A DNA stretch of 64,000 nucleotides. Source: Mycobacterium sp. E3198 (GTDB lineage Bacteria; Actinomycetota; Actinomycetes; Mycobacteriales; Mycobacteriaceae). Under the pieces are notes generated by a model. That model did no database searches. It was not told the origin of the DNA and saw only the letters and a list, made by a program, of their open reading frames with translations. The position numbers and the translations under genes are program-made. Position 1 is the stretch's first letter; the number at the start of each line of letters is the position of its first letter. The stretch spans positions 1 through 64,000 of the forward strand of contig NZ_LZIS01000116.1 of the NCBI RefSeq assembly GCF_001667015.1, in the 5' to 3' direction. Shown in pieces: positions 36,874 through 47,600 of the stretch.

Positions 36874-37823
36874 TGCCGTCCCGCCAGTGCCCCGCGCCGG
36901 CGGGACTCGACGAAGCGGACGATGTCGGCGATCCAGTCCCGGTCGGTGCGCAGCGTCAGCACCGGGGCCCCGCAGCTCCGGATGGTGCGGGACACCTCCG
37001 CACGATGCGCCGCGGCCGCCTTGGCGAAGTCGTCGCGCAGCTGGGCGTCGATGGTGAATTCCCGGGTGACGCCGGTCTCGGCGTCCTGCAACACGACGTC
37101 GCCGATGTCGGGCAGTTCGACATCACGGGGGTCGAGCACCTCGATGGCCAGCACCTCGTGGCGGGCGGCGATCGCCCGCAGCGGGCGCATCCAGTTGATC
37201 GGGCCGAGGAAGTCGCTGATGATGACGGCCATGCCGCGGCGGCGTTCCGGCCGGCGCAGCGCGTCGATGGCAATTGCCAAATCCCCGCGCACGCCGACCG
37301 GCGCCTTGGGGGTGGTCGCGATGGTGCGCAGCAGCGTCTGCTCGTGCTGGCGCCCCGAGCGGGCCGGCACGCGGGTGATAGTCGCGCCGGTGGCGATGAT
37401 CGCGCCGAGTCGGTTGCCGCCGCCGCTGTTGAGATACGTGATCGCCGCGGCCGCCGCCACGGCCAGGTCGCGCTTCTCGCACACCGTGGTACCGAAGTCC
37501 AGGCTGGCCGACATGTCGACCACCATCCACGTCTCCAGCTCGCGGTCGGCGATCATCTGCCGGACGTGCGGGTGCATGGTGCGCGCGGTGACGGCCCAGT
37601 CCATCCGCCGCACGTCGTCGCCGGGCTGATACTCGCGCGACTCCCCCGGCTCCGAGCCCGGCCCCGGGATCAGGCCGAGGTGGTCGCCGTGCAGGACACC
37701 GTCGAGCTTGCGTTTGACCGTGAGCTCGAGCTGCCGCAGCGCCGCCGACAGCTTCGGGTCGTCGATCTGCCCACGCTCAAACGATGGCGGATGACGCACC
37801 GCAGGCTTCTGGGGATCGGTCAC
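36870..37823 (-). CDS. DUF58 domain protein (Rv1480-like)
   Basis: 317 residues, no membrane segment. The DUF58 signature ([17 protein letters not shown]) is at about residues 60-78, followed by a VWA-like fold with D-M-S-A-S. DUF58 proteins bind MoxR ATPases. The start is GTG 37823, overlapping the moxR1 stop by GTGA. Confidence 0.92.
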   Translation of the reverse strand: MTDPQKPAVRHPPSFERGQIDDPKLSAALRQLELTVKRKLDGVLHGDHLGLIPGPGSEPGESREYQPGDDVRRMDWAVTARTMHPHVRQMIADRELETWMVVDMSASLDFGTTVCEKRDLAVAAAAAITYLNSGGGNRLGAIIATGATITRVPARSGRQHEQTLLRTIATTPKAPVGVRGDLAIAIDALRRPERRRGMAVIISDFLGPINWMRPLRAIAARHEVLAIEVLDPRDVELPDIGDVVLQDAETGVTREFTIDAQLRDDFAKAAAAHRAEVSRTIRSCGAPVLTLRTDRDWIADIVRFVESRRRGALAGRQ

Positions 37824-38950
37824 CGACCGCTGGCCGCCACGGTCTGCATCACCGGGGGAACCGAATGACCTTGCTGCGGAACGGCGTTCACTTGCGGCAG
37901 GGCCACCGTCTGCAGGATCCGGTTGATGACGATCTCCGGCGAGATTTCGTCGGCGAGCGCGTCGTAGGTGAGGATCAACCGGTGCCGCAGCACGTCGGGG
38001 ATGACTTCGACGACGTCCTGCGGGATGACGTAGTCGCGGCCGCGCACCAGCGCCAGCGAGCGGGCGCCGGCGATGATGCCCAGCGAGGCGCGCGGGGACG
38101 CGCCGAACGAGACCCAGGTCTTGACGTCGTTCATGCCAAGCTGCTCGGGGTTACGGGTGGCGGTGACGACGCGCACCACGTAGTCGACCAGCGCGTGGTG
38201 GACGAAGACGTTGGACGCGATCTCCTGCAGCCGCAGCAGGTCCTCGGTGTTCAGGATCTGCTTGGGCACCGGCGGCCTGACGCCCATCCGGTAGATGATC
38301 TCCCGCTCCTCCTCCGGCGTCGGGTAGCCGACGTTGATCTTGAACAGGAAGCGGTCCCGCTGGGCCTCGGGCAGCGGGTAGACGCCCTCGTGCTCGATCG
38401 GGTTCTGCGTCGCCATCACCAGGAACGGATTGGGCAGCGGAAAGGTCTTTCCGCCGATCGAGACGTGGCGCTCCTGCATGACCTCCAGCAGCGCCGACTG
38501 GACCTTGGCCGGCGCGCGGTTGATCTCGTCGGCGAGCAGGAAGTTGACCACCACCGGGCCGAGTTCGGTGTCGAACTCCTCCTTGCCCTGGCGGTAGATG
38601 CGGGTACCGATGATGTCGGTGGGCACCAGGTCGGGCGTGAACTGGATGCGCGCGAAGGTCCCGCCGACCACCCGCGCAAAGGTCTCGACGGCCAGCGTCT
38701 TCGCCACGCCGGGAACGCCCTCGAGCAGCACGTGGCCCTTGGACAGCAGGCCCACCAGCATCCGCTCGACGAGCTGGTCCTGGCCGACGATGATCCGCTT
38801 GACCTCGAAGATGGCCCGCTCCAGCGTGTGGACCTCGGCGGCCAGGCCATTGCCGCCGCCGGGGGGCGCTTCGTGGGCGGGCGGGCCGGATGGCCCGCCG
38901 GGGCCCGGGTAACTGCTGGCGCCCGGGGGCGGCCCACCTGCTGATGTCAT
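37820..38950 (-). CDS. moxR1: MoxR-family AAA+ ATPase
   Basis: 376 residues. A Pro/Gly-rich N terminus (first 35 residues) precedes the AAA+ core with Walker A G-V-P-G-V-A-K-T, Walker B L-L-A-D-E-I-N-R, sensor 1 A-T-Q-N-P and an arginine finger region. MoxR ATPases remodel or activate partner VWA proteins in cell-wall and stress functions. ATG 38950 has GGAGGG about 6 bases upstream; a TTG directly before it is also in frame. It is followed by the DUF58 and VWA genes. Confidence 0.94.
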   Translation of the reverse strand: MTSAGGPPPGASSYPGPGGPSGPPAHEAPPGGGNGLAAEVHTLERAIFEVKRIIVGQDQLVERMLVGLLSKGHVLLEGVPGVAKTLAVETFARVVGGTFARIQFTPDLVPTDIIGTRIYRQGKEEFDTELGPVVVNFLLADEINRAPAKVQSALLEVMQERHVSIGGKTFPLPNPFLVMATQNPIEHEGVYPLPEAQRDRFLFKINVGYPTPEEEREIIYRMGVRPPVPKQILNTEDLLRLQEIASNVFVHHALVDYVVRVVTATRNPEQLGMNDVKTWVSFGASPRASLGIIAGARSLALVRGRDYVIPQDVVEVIPDVLRHRLILTYDALADEISPEIVINRILQTVALPQVNAVPQQGHSVPPVMQTVAASGR

Positions 38951-39060
38951 CAAGAACCCTCCACGCTCAATCGGACACGACTGCCGGGCAGCGACGTGCC
39001 CTCGTCCAACTATTCCAGGCCTGCCGGTTTCCGTCGACGGCGCGGTTCGCTGGCCCGCGA

Positions 39061-39786
39061 TCAGTACTCGATGATCCTAGTCAGGAACGGCGTCATACCC
39101 GGCTTGCGCACCGGGCTGACCGTCACCTTGCCAGCCAGTGACGACGCCTCCAGCATCTGACCGTTGCCGAGATACATGGTGACGTGCTGGCCACCGTTCG
39201 GTCCGTAGAAGATGAGGTCGCCGCGCCTGGCCTCGTTGGGCGGGATGTGGCGGCCGGCGTTGTACTGGTCACCCGAAAACCGCGGGATCAGCACGCCGAC
39301 CCCGGCGAACATGTACCGCATCAGGCCCGAGCAGTCGAACCCGTTGATGCCGGCGCCGTCTCCGACGCCCTTGCTGGGCCCGTCCAGCGAGCCCCCGCCC
39401 CACGAATAGGGGACGCCCATCTGCGACCCGCCCCGCTTGATCACGTACTCGATCGCCTGCCGGCCGTAGACCCGCGGGATCTTGCCGCCGGGGTTGGTGG
39501 GGGTCGCCGCGGCGGGGGCGGGATCGCCAGCGAGATTGATCCCGAGCCCGCCGAGGAACTGCTTACCCAGGTTCAGCGTGGTCTGGGTGGCCTGGGCGGT
39601 GGCCTGCAGCGAGGCGTTGGCGACCGCGAGCGGATCCCCCGGGGCGCCGGCGCTGATCTGGGCCGGCAGCGTCGGATCCCACGGCCCGGGATCGGCGGTG
39701 GCCGGACTGGCCACAGACAACATCAGCCCGGTCACCAACGCGGTGATCCAGGCCAGGTTGACCAGATGAAACCGTTTGCGGCGCAT
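39061..39786 (-). CDS. ripB: NlpC/P60 peptidoglycan endopeptidase RipB
   Basis: 241 residues, the same length as I recall for M. tuberculosis RipB. An N-terminal secretion signal (M-R-R-K-R-F-H-L-V-N-L-A-W-I and on, cleaved near A-T-A-D) is followed by a short linker and the NlpC/P60 domain with C in F-D-C-S-G-L, H in G-Q-H-V-T-M-Y and the third polar residue near the end. It cleaves D-Glu-mDAP bonds in peptidoglycan stem peptides. ATG 39786 is supported by CGAGGAGC. It starts 10 bases after ripA. Confidence 0.94.
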   Translation of the reverse strand: MRRKRFHLVNLAWITALVTGLMLSVASPATADPGPWDPTLPAQISAGAPGDPLAVANASLQATAQATQTTLNLGKQFLGGLGINLAGDPAPAAATPTNPGGKIPRVYGRQAIEYVIKRGGSQMGVPYSWGGGSLDGPSKGVGDGAGINGFDCSGLMRYMFAGVGVLIPRFSGDQYNAGRHIPPNEARRGDLIFYGPNGGQHVTMYLGNGQMLEASSLAGKVTVSPVRKPGMTPFLTRIIEY

Positions 39787-39796
39787 AGCTCCTCGT

Positions 39797-41230
39797 TCAG
39801 TATTCGATGTAGCGGACCACATACGGCGTCATCCCACTGGTGCGCACGGGAGCGACGCGGACCTTCAAACCGATGTCGGGGGCTTCGAGCATCTGGCCGC
39901 CGCCGAGGTAGATCGTCACGTGCTGGCTGCCGCCCGGGCCGTAGAAGATGACGTCGCCACGGCGCATCTGAGACGACGGAATCTTGCGGCCCAGGTTGTA
40001 CTGCGAACCCGAGTAGTGCGGCAGCTTGATGCCCACGCCGGCGAACGAGTACAGGACCAGGCCCGAGCAGTCGAAACCGGTGATCCCGGCGCCCGAGTCG
40101 ATCCCCTTGCTCGGCCCGGCCGCGTTGCCGCCGCCCCAGGAATAGGGGACGCCGATCTGCGACAAGCCCCGGCGGATCACATACTCGCTGGCCTGCCGCC
40201 CGTACACGCGCGGGATCCGCGCGGCCGTCGCGCCCGGGCTCGCGTTGGTGATCCCCGTGTCGTCTGGCCGCAGGATGCCCAGCTGCTGCAGGAAACTCTT
40301 GCCCATGCTGGCGGTGACCTGCGTCGAGGTGGCCGAGATGCCCAGCACCTGGTTGATCACGGCGATCGGGTCACCGGGGACGTTGGCGCTGGGGACCATC
40401 GGCAACGTCGGGTCCCACACGCCGTCCCACTGGCGGCCCGCGGGGCGCGGTGCACCGGCCGGGGCCCCCGGATCCCACCGGTCGCCCGATGCCGGGGCGG
40501 CGTCGCCGCCCTTGCCCGCCGACCATTGCAGCTTGGCCGCCTCGAGTTTGGCCTGCGCCTCGTCGCGCTCAGCGGCCAGTCGGGAGGCCTGCTCGCGTTG
40601 TTCGCCGAACTTCCGCTTGGAGTTGGTAAGCGCCGCCACCGCGGCATCCTGGCTGGCCTTGGCGTCGGCGGCAGCCTTGTCGGCCTTCTGCTTGGCCAGC
40701 CGCGCGGCCGATTCCTTGTTCACCTGTTCGGTCCGGGCCCGCTGCAATTTGTCCATCACCGCCTGGGAACTGGCGGTCAGGGTTCGGGCGGCCGATTCGG
40801 TGGCGATGATGTCCTCGGGGCTGGTCGCCATCAGGTAGCTGCCCGACGGGCCGTTCATATAGGTGGCCGCCGCGAAGGTGTTGAACCGGTGCTGTGCGGC
40901 CGCGATCGCGGTGTTCGCCTCGGCGACCGCCTGCCGGCTCGCCTCGAGGTCGTGCTGTGCCGCGGCCGCGTTGTCGCGCGCGGTCTCGACGTCGACCAGG
41001 GCCTTATTGACGCTTTCCTGCTCGGTCTGGATCTCGGCCGTGAGGTCTTCCAAACGCTGGTTGGCCCTGGCCACGTTGGCGATCAGGGCGGCCAGGCTGT
41101 CGGCGGCGGGATCGGCGTCCGCCAGACCCGGAGTGCACACCAGCATCGCCACGCTCAGCACCGAAGGAATGACCGGCCGGACCAGCCTGCCGGCCGGTCG
41201 CGCCGAGAAGCCCCACCGGGTACGTCTCAT
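39797..41230 (-). CDS. ripA: NlpC/P60 peptidoglycan endopeptidase RipA with coiled-coil N domain
   Basis: 477 residues. Signal peptide (to about residue 40), a long helical coiled coil (about 42-240) that acts as an autoinhibitory or binding domain, a Pro/Trp-rich linker (about 245-275), and a C-terminal NlpC/P60 domain with the Cys in G-F-D-C-S-G-L-V and His in G-S-Q-H-V-T-I-Y. It is the main septal hydrolase needed for daughter cell separation. Upstream lies a 239-base region with GTGAC/GTCAC repeats that fit an MtrA-type box. Confidence 0.95.
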   Translation of the reverse strand: MRRTRWGFSARPAGRLVRPVIPSVLSVAMLVCTPGLADADPAADSLAALIANVARANQRLEDLTAEIQTEQESVNKALVDVETARDNAAAAQHDLEASRQAVAEANTAIAAAQHRFNTFAAATYMNGPSGSYLMATSPEDIIATESAARTLTASSQAVMDKLQRARTEQVNKESAARLAKQKADKAAADAKASQDAAVAALTNSKRKFGEQREQASRLAAERDEAQAKLEAAKLQWSAGKGGDAAPASGDRWDPGAPAGAPRPAGRQWDGVWDPTLPMVPSANVPGDPIAVINQVLGISATSTQVTASMGKSFLQQLGILRPDDTGITNASPGATAARIPRVYGRQASEYVIRRGLSQIGVPYSWGGGNAAGPSKGIDSGAGITGFDCSGLVLYSFAGVGIKLPHYSGSQYNLGRKIPSSQMRRGDVIFYGPGGSQHVTIYLGGGQMLEAPDIGLKVRVAPVRTSGMTPYVVRYIEY

Positions 41231-41386
41231 ACGGCTCAGGTCTCCTACGGCTCAACGCGGACGGGCGGCGCCAGGCACGTGAATCTCGAAAGCGCCAGGA
41301 ACAACAGGGGCATCAGTTGCACCGTACGTCACACGAGACGCGCTGGAAACGCTCGTCACAAACTGCACTCTGGACGTGCGTTTAAT

Positions 41387-41402
41387 GTGACCGAACGGTG
41401 AC
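41387..41402 (-). promoter_or_regulatory. Candidate MtrA-type direct repeat upstream of ripA
   Basis: GTGAC at 41387-41391 and GTGAC at 41398-41402 (plus strand; GTCAC on the ripA strand) are 11 bases apart. Two further single GTCAC sites lie at 41328-41332 and 41355-41359. The pair is about 160 bases before the ripA ATG. The essential MtrA regulator is known to control ripA in mycobacteria; the site match here is inferred by eye. Confidence 0.4.
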
Positions 41403-41469
41403 CTAGCGGGTTTGCCGCACGCCGGGGCGGGCAGGTGCCCGGCCAGGTGACCGGAGCCGGATGCGCGTG

Positions 41470-42018
41470 TTAGGCGCCCTGATCAGCCTCGGTGGCGGAG
41501 TTTTCCGGTGCGCCGGCCGACGTTGCTGCACGCCTGCTGCGCAACTGCAGGAATCTCGTGCCGATGGCCGCCCCCAGCACCCCGATCACAAGAAATATCG
41601 TCAGGCCGGTCCAGGGGAATTCGGGCGACTGCAGCTCGTGCAGGAAATGCTGCGCCGAGACCACCGGATTGCCCGTCTTGGCGATGTCCTCCCCGGCCTC
41701 GAGGGTGACCCGCGGGAACTGCGTGCTGTAGCTGCCGACGTAATTCGGGCTGAGGGTCAGCACCGTGGCGTCGTGGTAGTCGGCGCCGACGACCGTGGAG
41801 ATGTCGCGCAACGGCGTGTCGTTGGGCGGGTTGTGGTCGAGCAGCACGATCTTGAGGTTGATGCCGTCGGCGTGCGCCTGGTTGACCACCTCAAGCAGCC
41901 CGGGCAGGGCGTCCGGCGGCGCGCTGACGCCGTCGACGGCGACCTTGGCCTTGATCGCGGTCATGTCGACGTCCTGCGGAATGTAGAGCGGCAGAACGAA
42001 AGAATCGTGCCCGGTCAT
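41470..42018 (-). CDS. Conserved membrane protein Rv1476-like (TPM-like domain)
   Basis: 182 residues. An N-terminal alpha/beta part (about 1-125) with V-V-G-A-D-Y-H-D-A and a single helix near residues 137-155, then a short tail ending E-A-D-Q-G-A. The topology fits the small actinobacterial DUF6676/TPM-like membrane proteins. It lies between acn (divergent) and ripA, with the start ATG at 42018. Its role is unknown; the context hints at envelope maintenance. Confidence 0.82.
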   Translation of the reverse strand: MTGHDSFVLPLYIPQDVDMTAIKAKVAVDGVSAPPDALPGLLEVVNQAHADGINLKIVLLDHNPPNDTPLRDISTVVGADYHDATVLTLSPNYVGSYSTQFPRVTLEAGEDIAKTGNPVVSAQHFLHELQSPEFPWTGLTIFLVIGVLGAAIGTRFLQLRSRRAATSAGAPENSATEADQGA

Positions 42019-42058
42019 GCCGTCACTCTAGTGTCGGGCGCGGATTGGAGCCGGTAAG

Positions 42059-42070
42059 GGGTTTAAACCC
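42059..42070. promoter_or_regulatory. 12-bp perfect palindrome in the acn/Rv1476 divergent region
   Basis: GGGTTTAAACCC is a perfect palindrome flanked by extra G residues, 41 bases from the Rv1476-like start. It could be an operator or part of the minus-strand promoter. No regulator is assigned. Confidence 0.35.
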
Positions 42071-42115
42071 GGGGCCGTCGCGACAAGACTGGGACTAGGG
42101 GCGCCCGCCGTAATG

Positions 42116-42131
42116 CAGGACAAGCGTACTG
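42116..42131 (+). promoter_or_regulatory. AcnR-type operator before acn
   Basis: CAGGACAAGCGTACTG matches at every fixed position the motif CAGNACnnncGTACTG that I recall for AcnR of corynebacteria and mycobacteria. TACTGT (42127-42132) inside it fits a -10, so binding would block transcription. acn starts at 42195 and the TetR regulator gene lies directly downstream of acn. Confidence 0.78.
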
Positions 42132-42194
42132 TTAAAGTTGGCACCGCCGCCGACACGGCCCGTCGGTGGAAGAACTAAATCCTCGGGAGTTGAA

Positions 42195-45008
42195 GTGACT
42201 GATTCTGTGAACTCGTTCGGAGCCCGCGACACCCTCAAGGTCGGCGACAAGAGTTACCAGATCTATCGCCTCGACGCCGTCCCCAATACCGAGAAGCTCC
42301 CCTACAGCCTCAAGGTCCTCGCCGAGAATTTGCTGCGCAACGAGGACGGCAGCAACATCACCAAGGACCACATCGAGGCCATCGCCAACTGGGATCCCAA
42401 GGCGGAGCCCAGCATTGAGATCCAGTACACGCCCGCGCGCGTCGTGATGCAGGACTTCACCGGCGTGCCGTGCATCGTCGACCTGGCCACCATGCGCGAG
42501 GCCATCGGCGACCTCGGCGGCAAGCCCGACAAGGTCAACCCGTTGGCGCCCGCCGACCTGGTGATCGACCACTCGGTGATCGCCGACCTGTTCGGCCGCG
42601 CCGACGCGTTCGAGCGCAACGTCGAGATCGAATACCAGCGCAACGGCGAGCGCTACCAGTTCCTGCGTTGGGGGCAGGGCGCATTCGACGACTTCAAGGT
42701 CGTGCCGCCGGGCACCGGCATCGTGCACCAGGTCAACATCGAGTACCTGGCCAGCGTCGTGATGGACCGCGACGGCGTGGCCTATCCGGACACGGTCGTG
42801 GGCACCGACTCGCACACCACGATGGTCAACGGCCTCGGCGTGCTGGGCTGGGGCGTGGGCGGCATCGAGGCCGAGGCGGCGATGCTCGGTCAGCCGGTGT
42901 CGATGCTGATCCCCCGGGTCGTCGGCTTCAAGCTGACCGGCGAGATCCAGGCCGGCGTCACCGCCACCGACGTCGTGCTCACCGTCACCGAGATGCTGCG
43001 CAAGCACGGCGTGGTCGGCAAGTTCGTCGAGTTCTACGGCGAGGGCGTGTCCGAGGTGCCGCTGGCCAACCGCGCCACCCTGGGCAACATGAGCCCCGAA
43101 TTCGGTTCCACCGCAGCGATTTTCCCGATCGACGAGGAGACCATCTCCTACCTGAAGTTCACCGGGCGCAAGCCGGAGCAGCTCGCCCTGGTCGAGGCGT
43201 ACGCCAAGGAGCAGGGAATGTGGCACGACCCCGAGCACGAGCCCGAGTTCTCTGAGTACCTCGAACTCGACCTGTCCGACGTGGTGCCGTCGATCGCCGG
43301 GCCCAAGCGCCCGCAGGACCGAATCGCGTTGTCGGATGCCAAATCCACGTTCCGCGAGCAGATCCCGAACTACGTCGGCGACGACCCCGACAAGAAGGAG
43401 TACTCGAAGCTGGACGAGGCCGTCGACGAGTCCTTCCCGGCCAGCGACCCCGGACAGAACACCGAGTGCCCCGACGCCGACGCCCTGCCCAAGGTGGAAT
43501 CGGCCGCCGCACATTCCAACGGGCGGGTGAGCAACCCGGTGACCGTGAAGTCCGACGAACTCGGCGAGTTCGTGCTCGATCACGGCGCGGTGGTGATCGC
43601 GGCGGTCACGTCGTGCACCAACACCTCCAACCCGGAGGTGATGCTGGGCGCGGCGCTGCTGGCGCGCAACGCCGTCGAGAAGGGCCTGGCCTCCAAGCCC
43701 TGGGTGAAGACCTCGATGGCTCCCGGCTCCCAGGTCGTCAGCGACTACTACGACAAGGCCGGGCTGTGGCCGTACCTGGAGAAGCTCGGCTTTTACCTCG
43801 TCGGCTACGGCTGCACCACGTGCATCGGCAACTCCGGCCCGCTGCCCGACGAGATCTCCAAGGCGATCAATGACAACGACCTTTCGGTTGCCGCCGTGCT
43901 GTCGGGCAACCGGAACTTCGAGGGCCGCATCAACCCGGACGTCAAGATGAACTACCTGGCGTCGCCGCCGCTGGTGGTGGCCTACGCCCTGGCCGGGACC
44001 ATGGACTTCGACTTCGATTCCCAGCCCCTCGGCGCGGACAAGGACGGCAACGACGTCTTCCTCAAAGACATCTGGCCGTCGCAGAAGGACGTCTCGGACA
44101 CCATCGCCTCGGCGATCAGCCAGGAAATGTTCACCAAGAACTACGCCGACGTGTTCAAGGGTGACGAGCGCTGGCGCAACCTGCCGACGCCCAGCGGCAA
44201 CACCTTTGAGTGGGACCCGGATTCGACGTATGTGCGCAAGCCCCCGTACTTCGAGGGCATGGCGCCCGACCCGGAGCCGGTCAAGGACATCAGCGGCGCC
44301 CGGGTGCTGGCGCTGTTGGGCGATTCGGTGACCACCGACCACATCTCCCCCGCGGGCAGCATCAAGCCGGGCACCCCGGCGGCGCAGTACCTCGACGAGC
44401 ACGGCGTCGACCGCAAGGACTACAACTCCTTCGGCTCGCGGCGCGGCAACCACGAGGTGATGATCCGTGGCACGTTCGCCAACATCCGGCTGCGCAACCA
44501 ATTGCTGGACGACGTCGCCGGCGGCTACACCCGCGACTTCACCCAGGACGGCGGCCCGCAGGCGTTCATCTACGACGCGGCGCAAAACTATGCGGCACAG
44601 GACATTCCGCTGGTGGTGCTGGGCGGCAAGGAATACGGCTCGGGTTCGTCGCGCGACTGGGCGGCCAAGGGCACGTTGCTGCTGGGCGTGCGGGCGGTGA
44701 TCGCCGAGTCGTTCGAGCGCATCCACCGCTCGAACCTGATCGGCATGGGCGTGATCCCGCTGCAGTTCCCCGAGGGTAAGACGGCGGGCGACCTGGGGCT
44801 GGACGGCACCGAGGTCTTCGACATCACCGGCATCGAGGCGCTCAACGACGGCAAGACGCCGAAGACGGTGCGCGTCAAGGCCGCCAAGGAATCCGGCGAC
44901 CCGATCGAGTTCGACGCGGTGGTGCGCATCGACACCCCCGGCGAGGCGGATTACTACCGCAACGGCGGCATCCTGCAGTACGTGCTGCGCAACATGCTCA
45001 AGTCGTAG
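42195..45008 (+). CDS. acn: Aconitate hydratase
   Basis: 937 residues. IRP1/AcnA-type aconitase with the [4Fe-4S] cysteines in S-C-T-N-T-S-N-P and [10 protein letters not shown], and the C-terminal swivel domain with [11 protein letters not shown]. It isomerises citrate to isocitrate and can bind RNA in its apo form in mycobacteria. GTG 42195 follows CGGGAG by five bases. The stop is 12 bases before the TetR gene (acnR), so they are co-transcribed. The AcnR operator overlaps the predicted -10. Confidence 0.98.
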   Translation: MTDSVNSFGARDTLKVGDKSYQIYRLDAVPNTEKLPYSLKVLAENLLRNEDGSNITKDHIEAIANWDPKAEPSIEIQYTPARVVMQDFTGVPCIVDLATMREAIGDLGGKPDKVNPLAPADLVIDHSVIADLFGRADAFERNVEIEYQRNGERYQFLRWGQGAFDDFKVVPPGTGIVHQVNIEYLASVVMDRDGVAYPDTVVGTDSHTTMVNGLGVLGWGVGGIEAEAAMLGQPVSMLIPRVVGFKLTGEIQAGVTATDVVLTVTEMLRKHGVVGKFVEFYGEGVSEVPLANRATLGNMSPEFGSTAAIFPIDEETISYLKFTGRKPEQLALVEAYAKEQGMWHDPEHEPEFSEYLELDLSDVVPSIAGPKRPQDRIALSDAKSTFREQIPNYVGDDPDKKEYSKLDEAVDESFPASDPGQNTECPDADALPKVESAAAHSNGRVSNPVTVKSDELGEFVLDHGAVVIAAVTSCTNTSNPEVMLGAALLARNAVEKGLASKPWVKTSMAPGSQVVSDYYDKAGLWPYLEKLGFYLVGYGCTTCIGNSGPLPDEISKAINDNDLSVAAVLSGNRNFEGRINPDVKMNYLASPPLVVAYALAGTMDFDFDSQPLGADKDGNDVFLKDIWPSQKDVSDTIASAISQEMFTKNYADVFKGDERWRNLPTPSGNTFEWDPDSTYVRKPPYFEGMAPDPEPVKDISGARVLALLGDSVTTDHISPAGSIKPGTPAAQYLDEHGVDRKDYNSFGSRRGNHEVMIRGTFANIRLRNQLLDDVAGGYTRDFTQDGGPQAFIYDAAQNYAAQDIPLVVLGGKEYGSGSSRDWAAKGTLLLGVRAVIAESFERIHRSNLIGMGVIPLQFPEGKTAGDLGLDGTEVFDITGIEALNDGKTPKTVRVKAAKESGDPIEFDAVVRIDTPGEADYYRNGGILQYVLRNMLKS

Positions 45009-45020
45009 CCGTCGTCGCCT

Positions 45021-45602
45021 GTGCCCAAAGTCAGCGAGGACCATCTGGCGGCTCGCCGCCGCCAGATCCTCGACGGCGCCCGTCGCTGCTTCGCCGAGTA
45101 CGGCTACGACAAGGCCACGGTGCGCCGGCTGGAGAAGGCGGTCGGGATGTCGCGCGGCGCGATCTTCCATCACTTCCGCGACAAGGACGCGCTGTTTTTC
45201 GCGCTGGCGCACGAGGACGCCGAGCGGATGGCCGACGTGGCATCCCGCGAGGGCCTGATCCAGGTGATGCGCGACATGCTCGCCGCGCCCGAGGAGTTCG
45301 ACTGGCTGGCCACCCGGCTGGAGATCGCCCGCAAGCTGCGCAACGACCCCGTGTTCAGTCGCGGCTGGGCGGAGCGTTCCGCGGAGCTGGCGGCCGCGAC
45401 CACCGATCGGCTGCGCCGCCAGACCGAGGCGCACCGGGTGCGCGACGACGTCCCCGCCGACGTCTTGCAGTGCTACCTAGAGCTGGTTCTCGACGGTCTG
45501 GTGGCCCGGCTGGCGTCCGGCGAAGACCCGCGGCGGCTGGCCGCGGTCCTCGACCTGGTGGAAAAGTCGGTGCGGCGCAAGGACTCTGGGGCGCGAGCGT
45601 AA
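45021..45602 (+). CDS. acnR: TetR-family repressor of aconitase
   Basis: 193 residues. N-terminal helix-turn-helix in A-T-V-R-R-L-E-K-A-V-G-M-S-R-G-A-I-F-H-H. The position directly after acn, the sequence class (Rv1474c equivalent) and the AcnR box in front of acn all support an acn repressor that senses citrate and/or iron state. GTG 45021. Its stop codon lies inside the left arm of a large hairpin shared with the next, convergent gene. Confidence 0.9.
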   Translation: MPKVSEDHLAARRRQILDGARRCFAEYGYDKATVRRLEKAVGMSRGAIFHHFRDKDALFFALAHEDAERMADVASREGLIQVMRDMLAAPEEFDWLATRLEIARKLRNDPVFSRGWAERSAELAAATTDRLRRQTEAHRVRDDVPADVLQCYLELVLDGLVARLASGEDPRRLAAVLDLVEKSVRRKDSGARA

Positions 45603-45651
45603 CGCCACTGCGAATGAGGGGACGTAATTTCGCAGTGACGCTACGCTCGCG
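45592..45651. repeat. 23-bp-arm inverted repeat over two stop codons
   Basis: Arms 45592-45614 and 45629-45651 pair with two mismatches around a 14-base loop. The left arm contains the acnR stop TAA (45600-45602) and the right arm the stop of the convergent helix-turn-helix gene (45641-45643). Both ends read CGCGAGCGTA, which is also the end of the repeat at 35799. It could act as a bidirectional terminator. Confidence 0.7.
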
Positions 45652-45847
45652 TGGACTGGCGCCGGGCCGAAGTGTGGTTGGGGCCGCCGCGGCCGCGGAG
45701 TGTGGTGCCGGACTCGAGCAGCATGCTGTGAATCGATCCGTAGGACCGGCCGGTGGTGGCGACCAGGGTGCGGATGCTGGCACCGCGCTCGTACGCGTTG
45801 CGTAGCTCGTGCAGCGTCTGCTCGCGCGTCTTGTTCGGCTTTCTCAC
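45641..45847 (-). CDS. Small helix-turn-helix protein (Rv1473A-like)
   Basis: 68 residues. After V-R-K-P-N-K-T-R-E-Q, a helix-turn-helix (L-H-E-L-R-N-A-Y-E-R-G-A-S-I-R-T-L) followed by S-Y-G-S-I-H-S-M-L reads like the DNA-contacting end of a small regulator. GTG 45847 has GAGGGGAGC as ribosome site; a longer frame exists but has no better start. A gene of this size, Rv1473A, sits in the same place in M. tuberculosis. The target is unknown. It is convergent with acnR. Confidence 0.78.
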   Translation of the reverse strand: MRKPNKTREQTLHELRNAYERGASIRTLVATTGRSYGSIHSMLLESGTTLRGRGGPNHTSARRQSTRA

Positions 45848-45950
45848 CGGCTCCCCTCCATGCTCGGACTCGCTCCCCAAGCACATAGAGTAGGAAGCCA
45901 TCGCCGGTCGCGGGCCGCTTTGGCCGAAATCGCCTGCGGCCACGTGCCGA

Positions 45951-47579
<1,629 letters not shown>

Positions 47580-47600
47580 ATCTACTCCCTTGCTTTCCGG

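Noticed and set aside
42132..45434. An 1,100-codon open frame antisense to acn
   Set aside because: It is a shadow of the very GC-rich acn gene: low-complexity, no domain, no ribosome site, and acn itself is certain.
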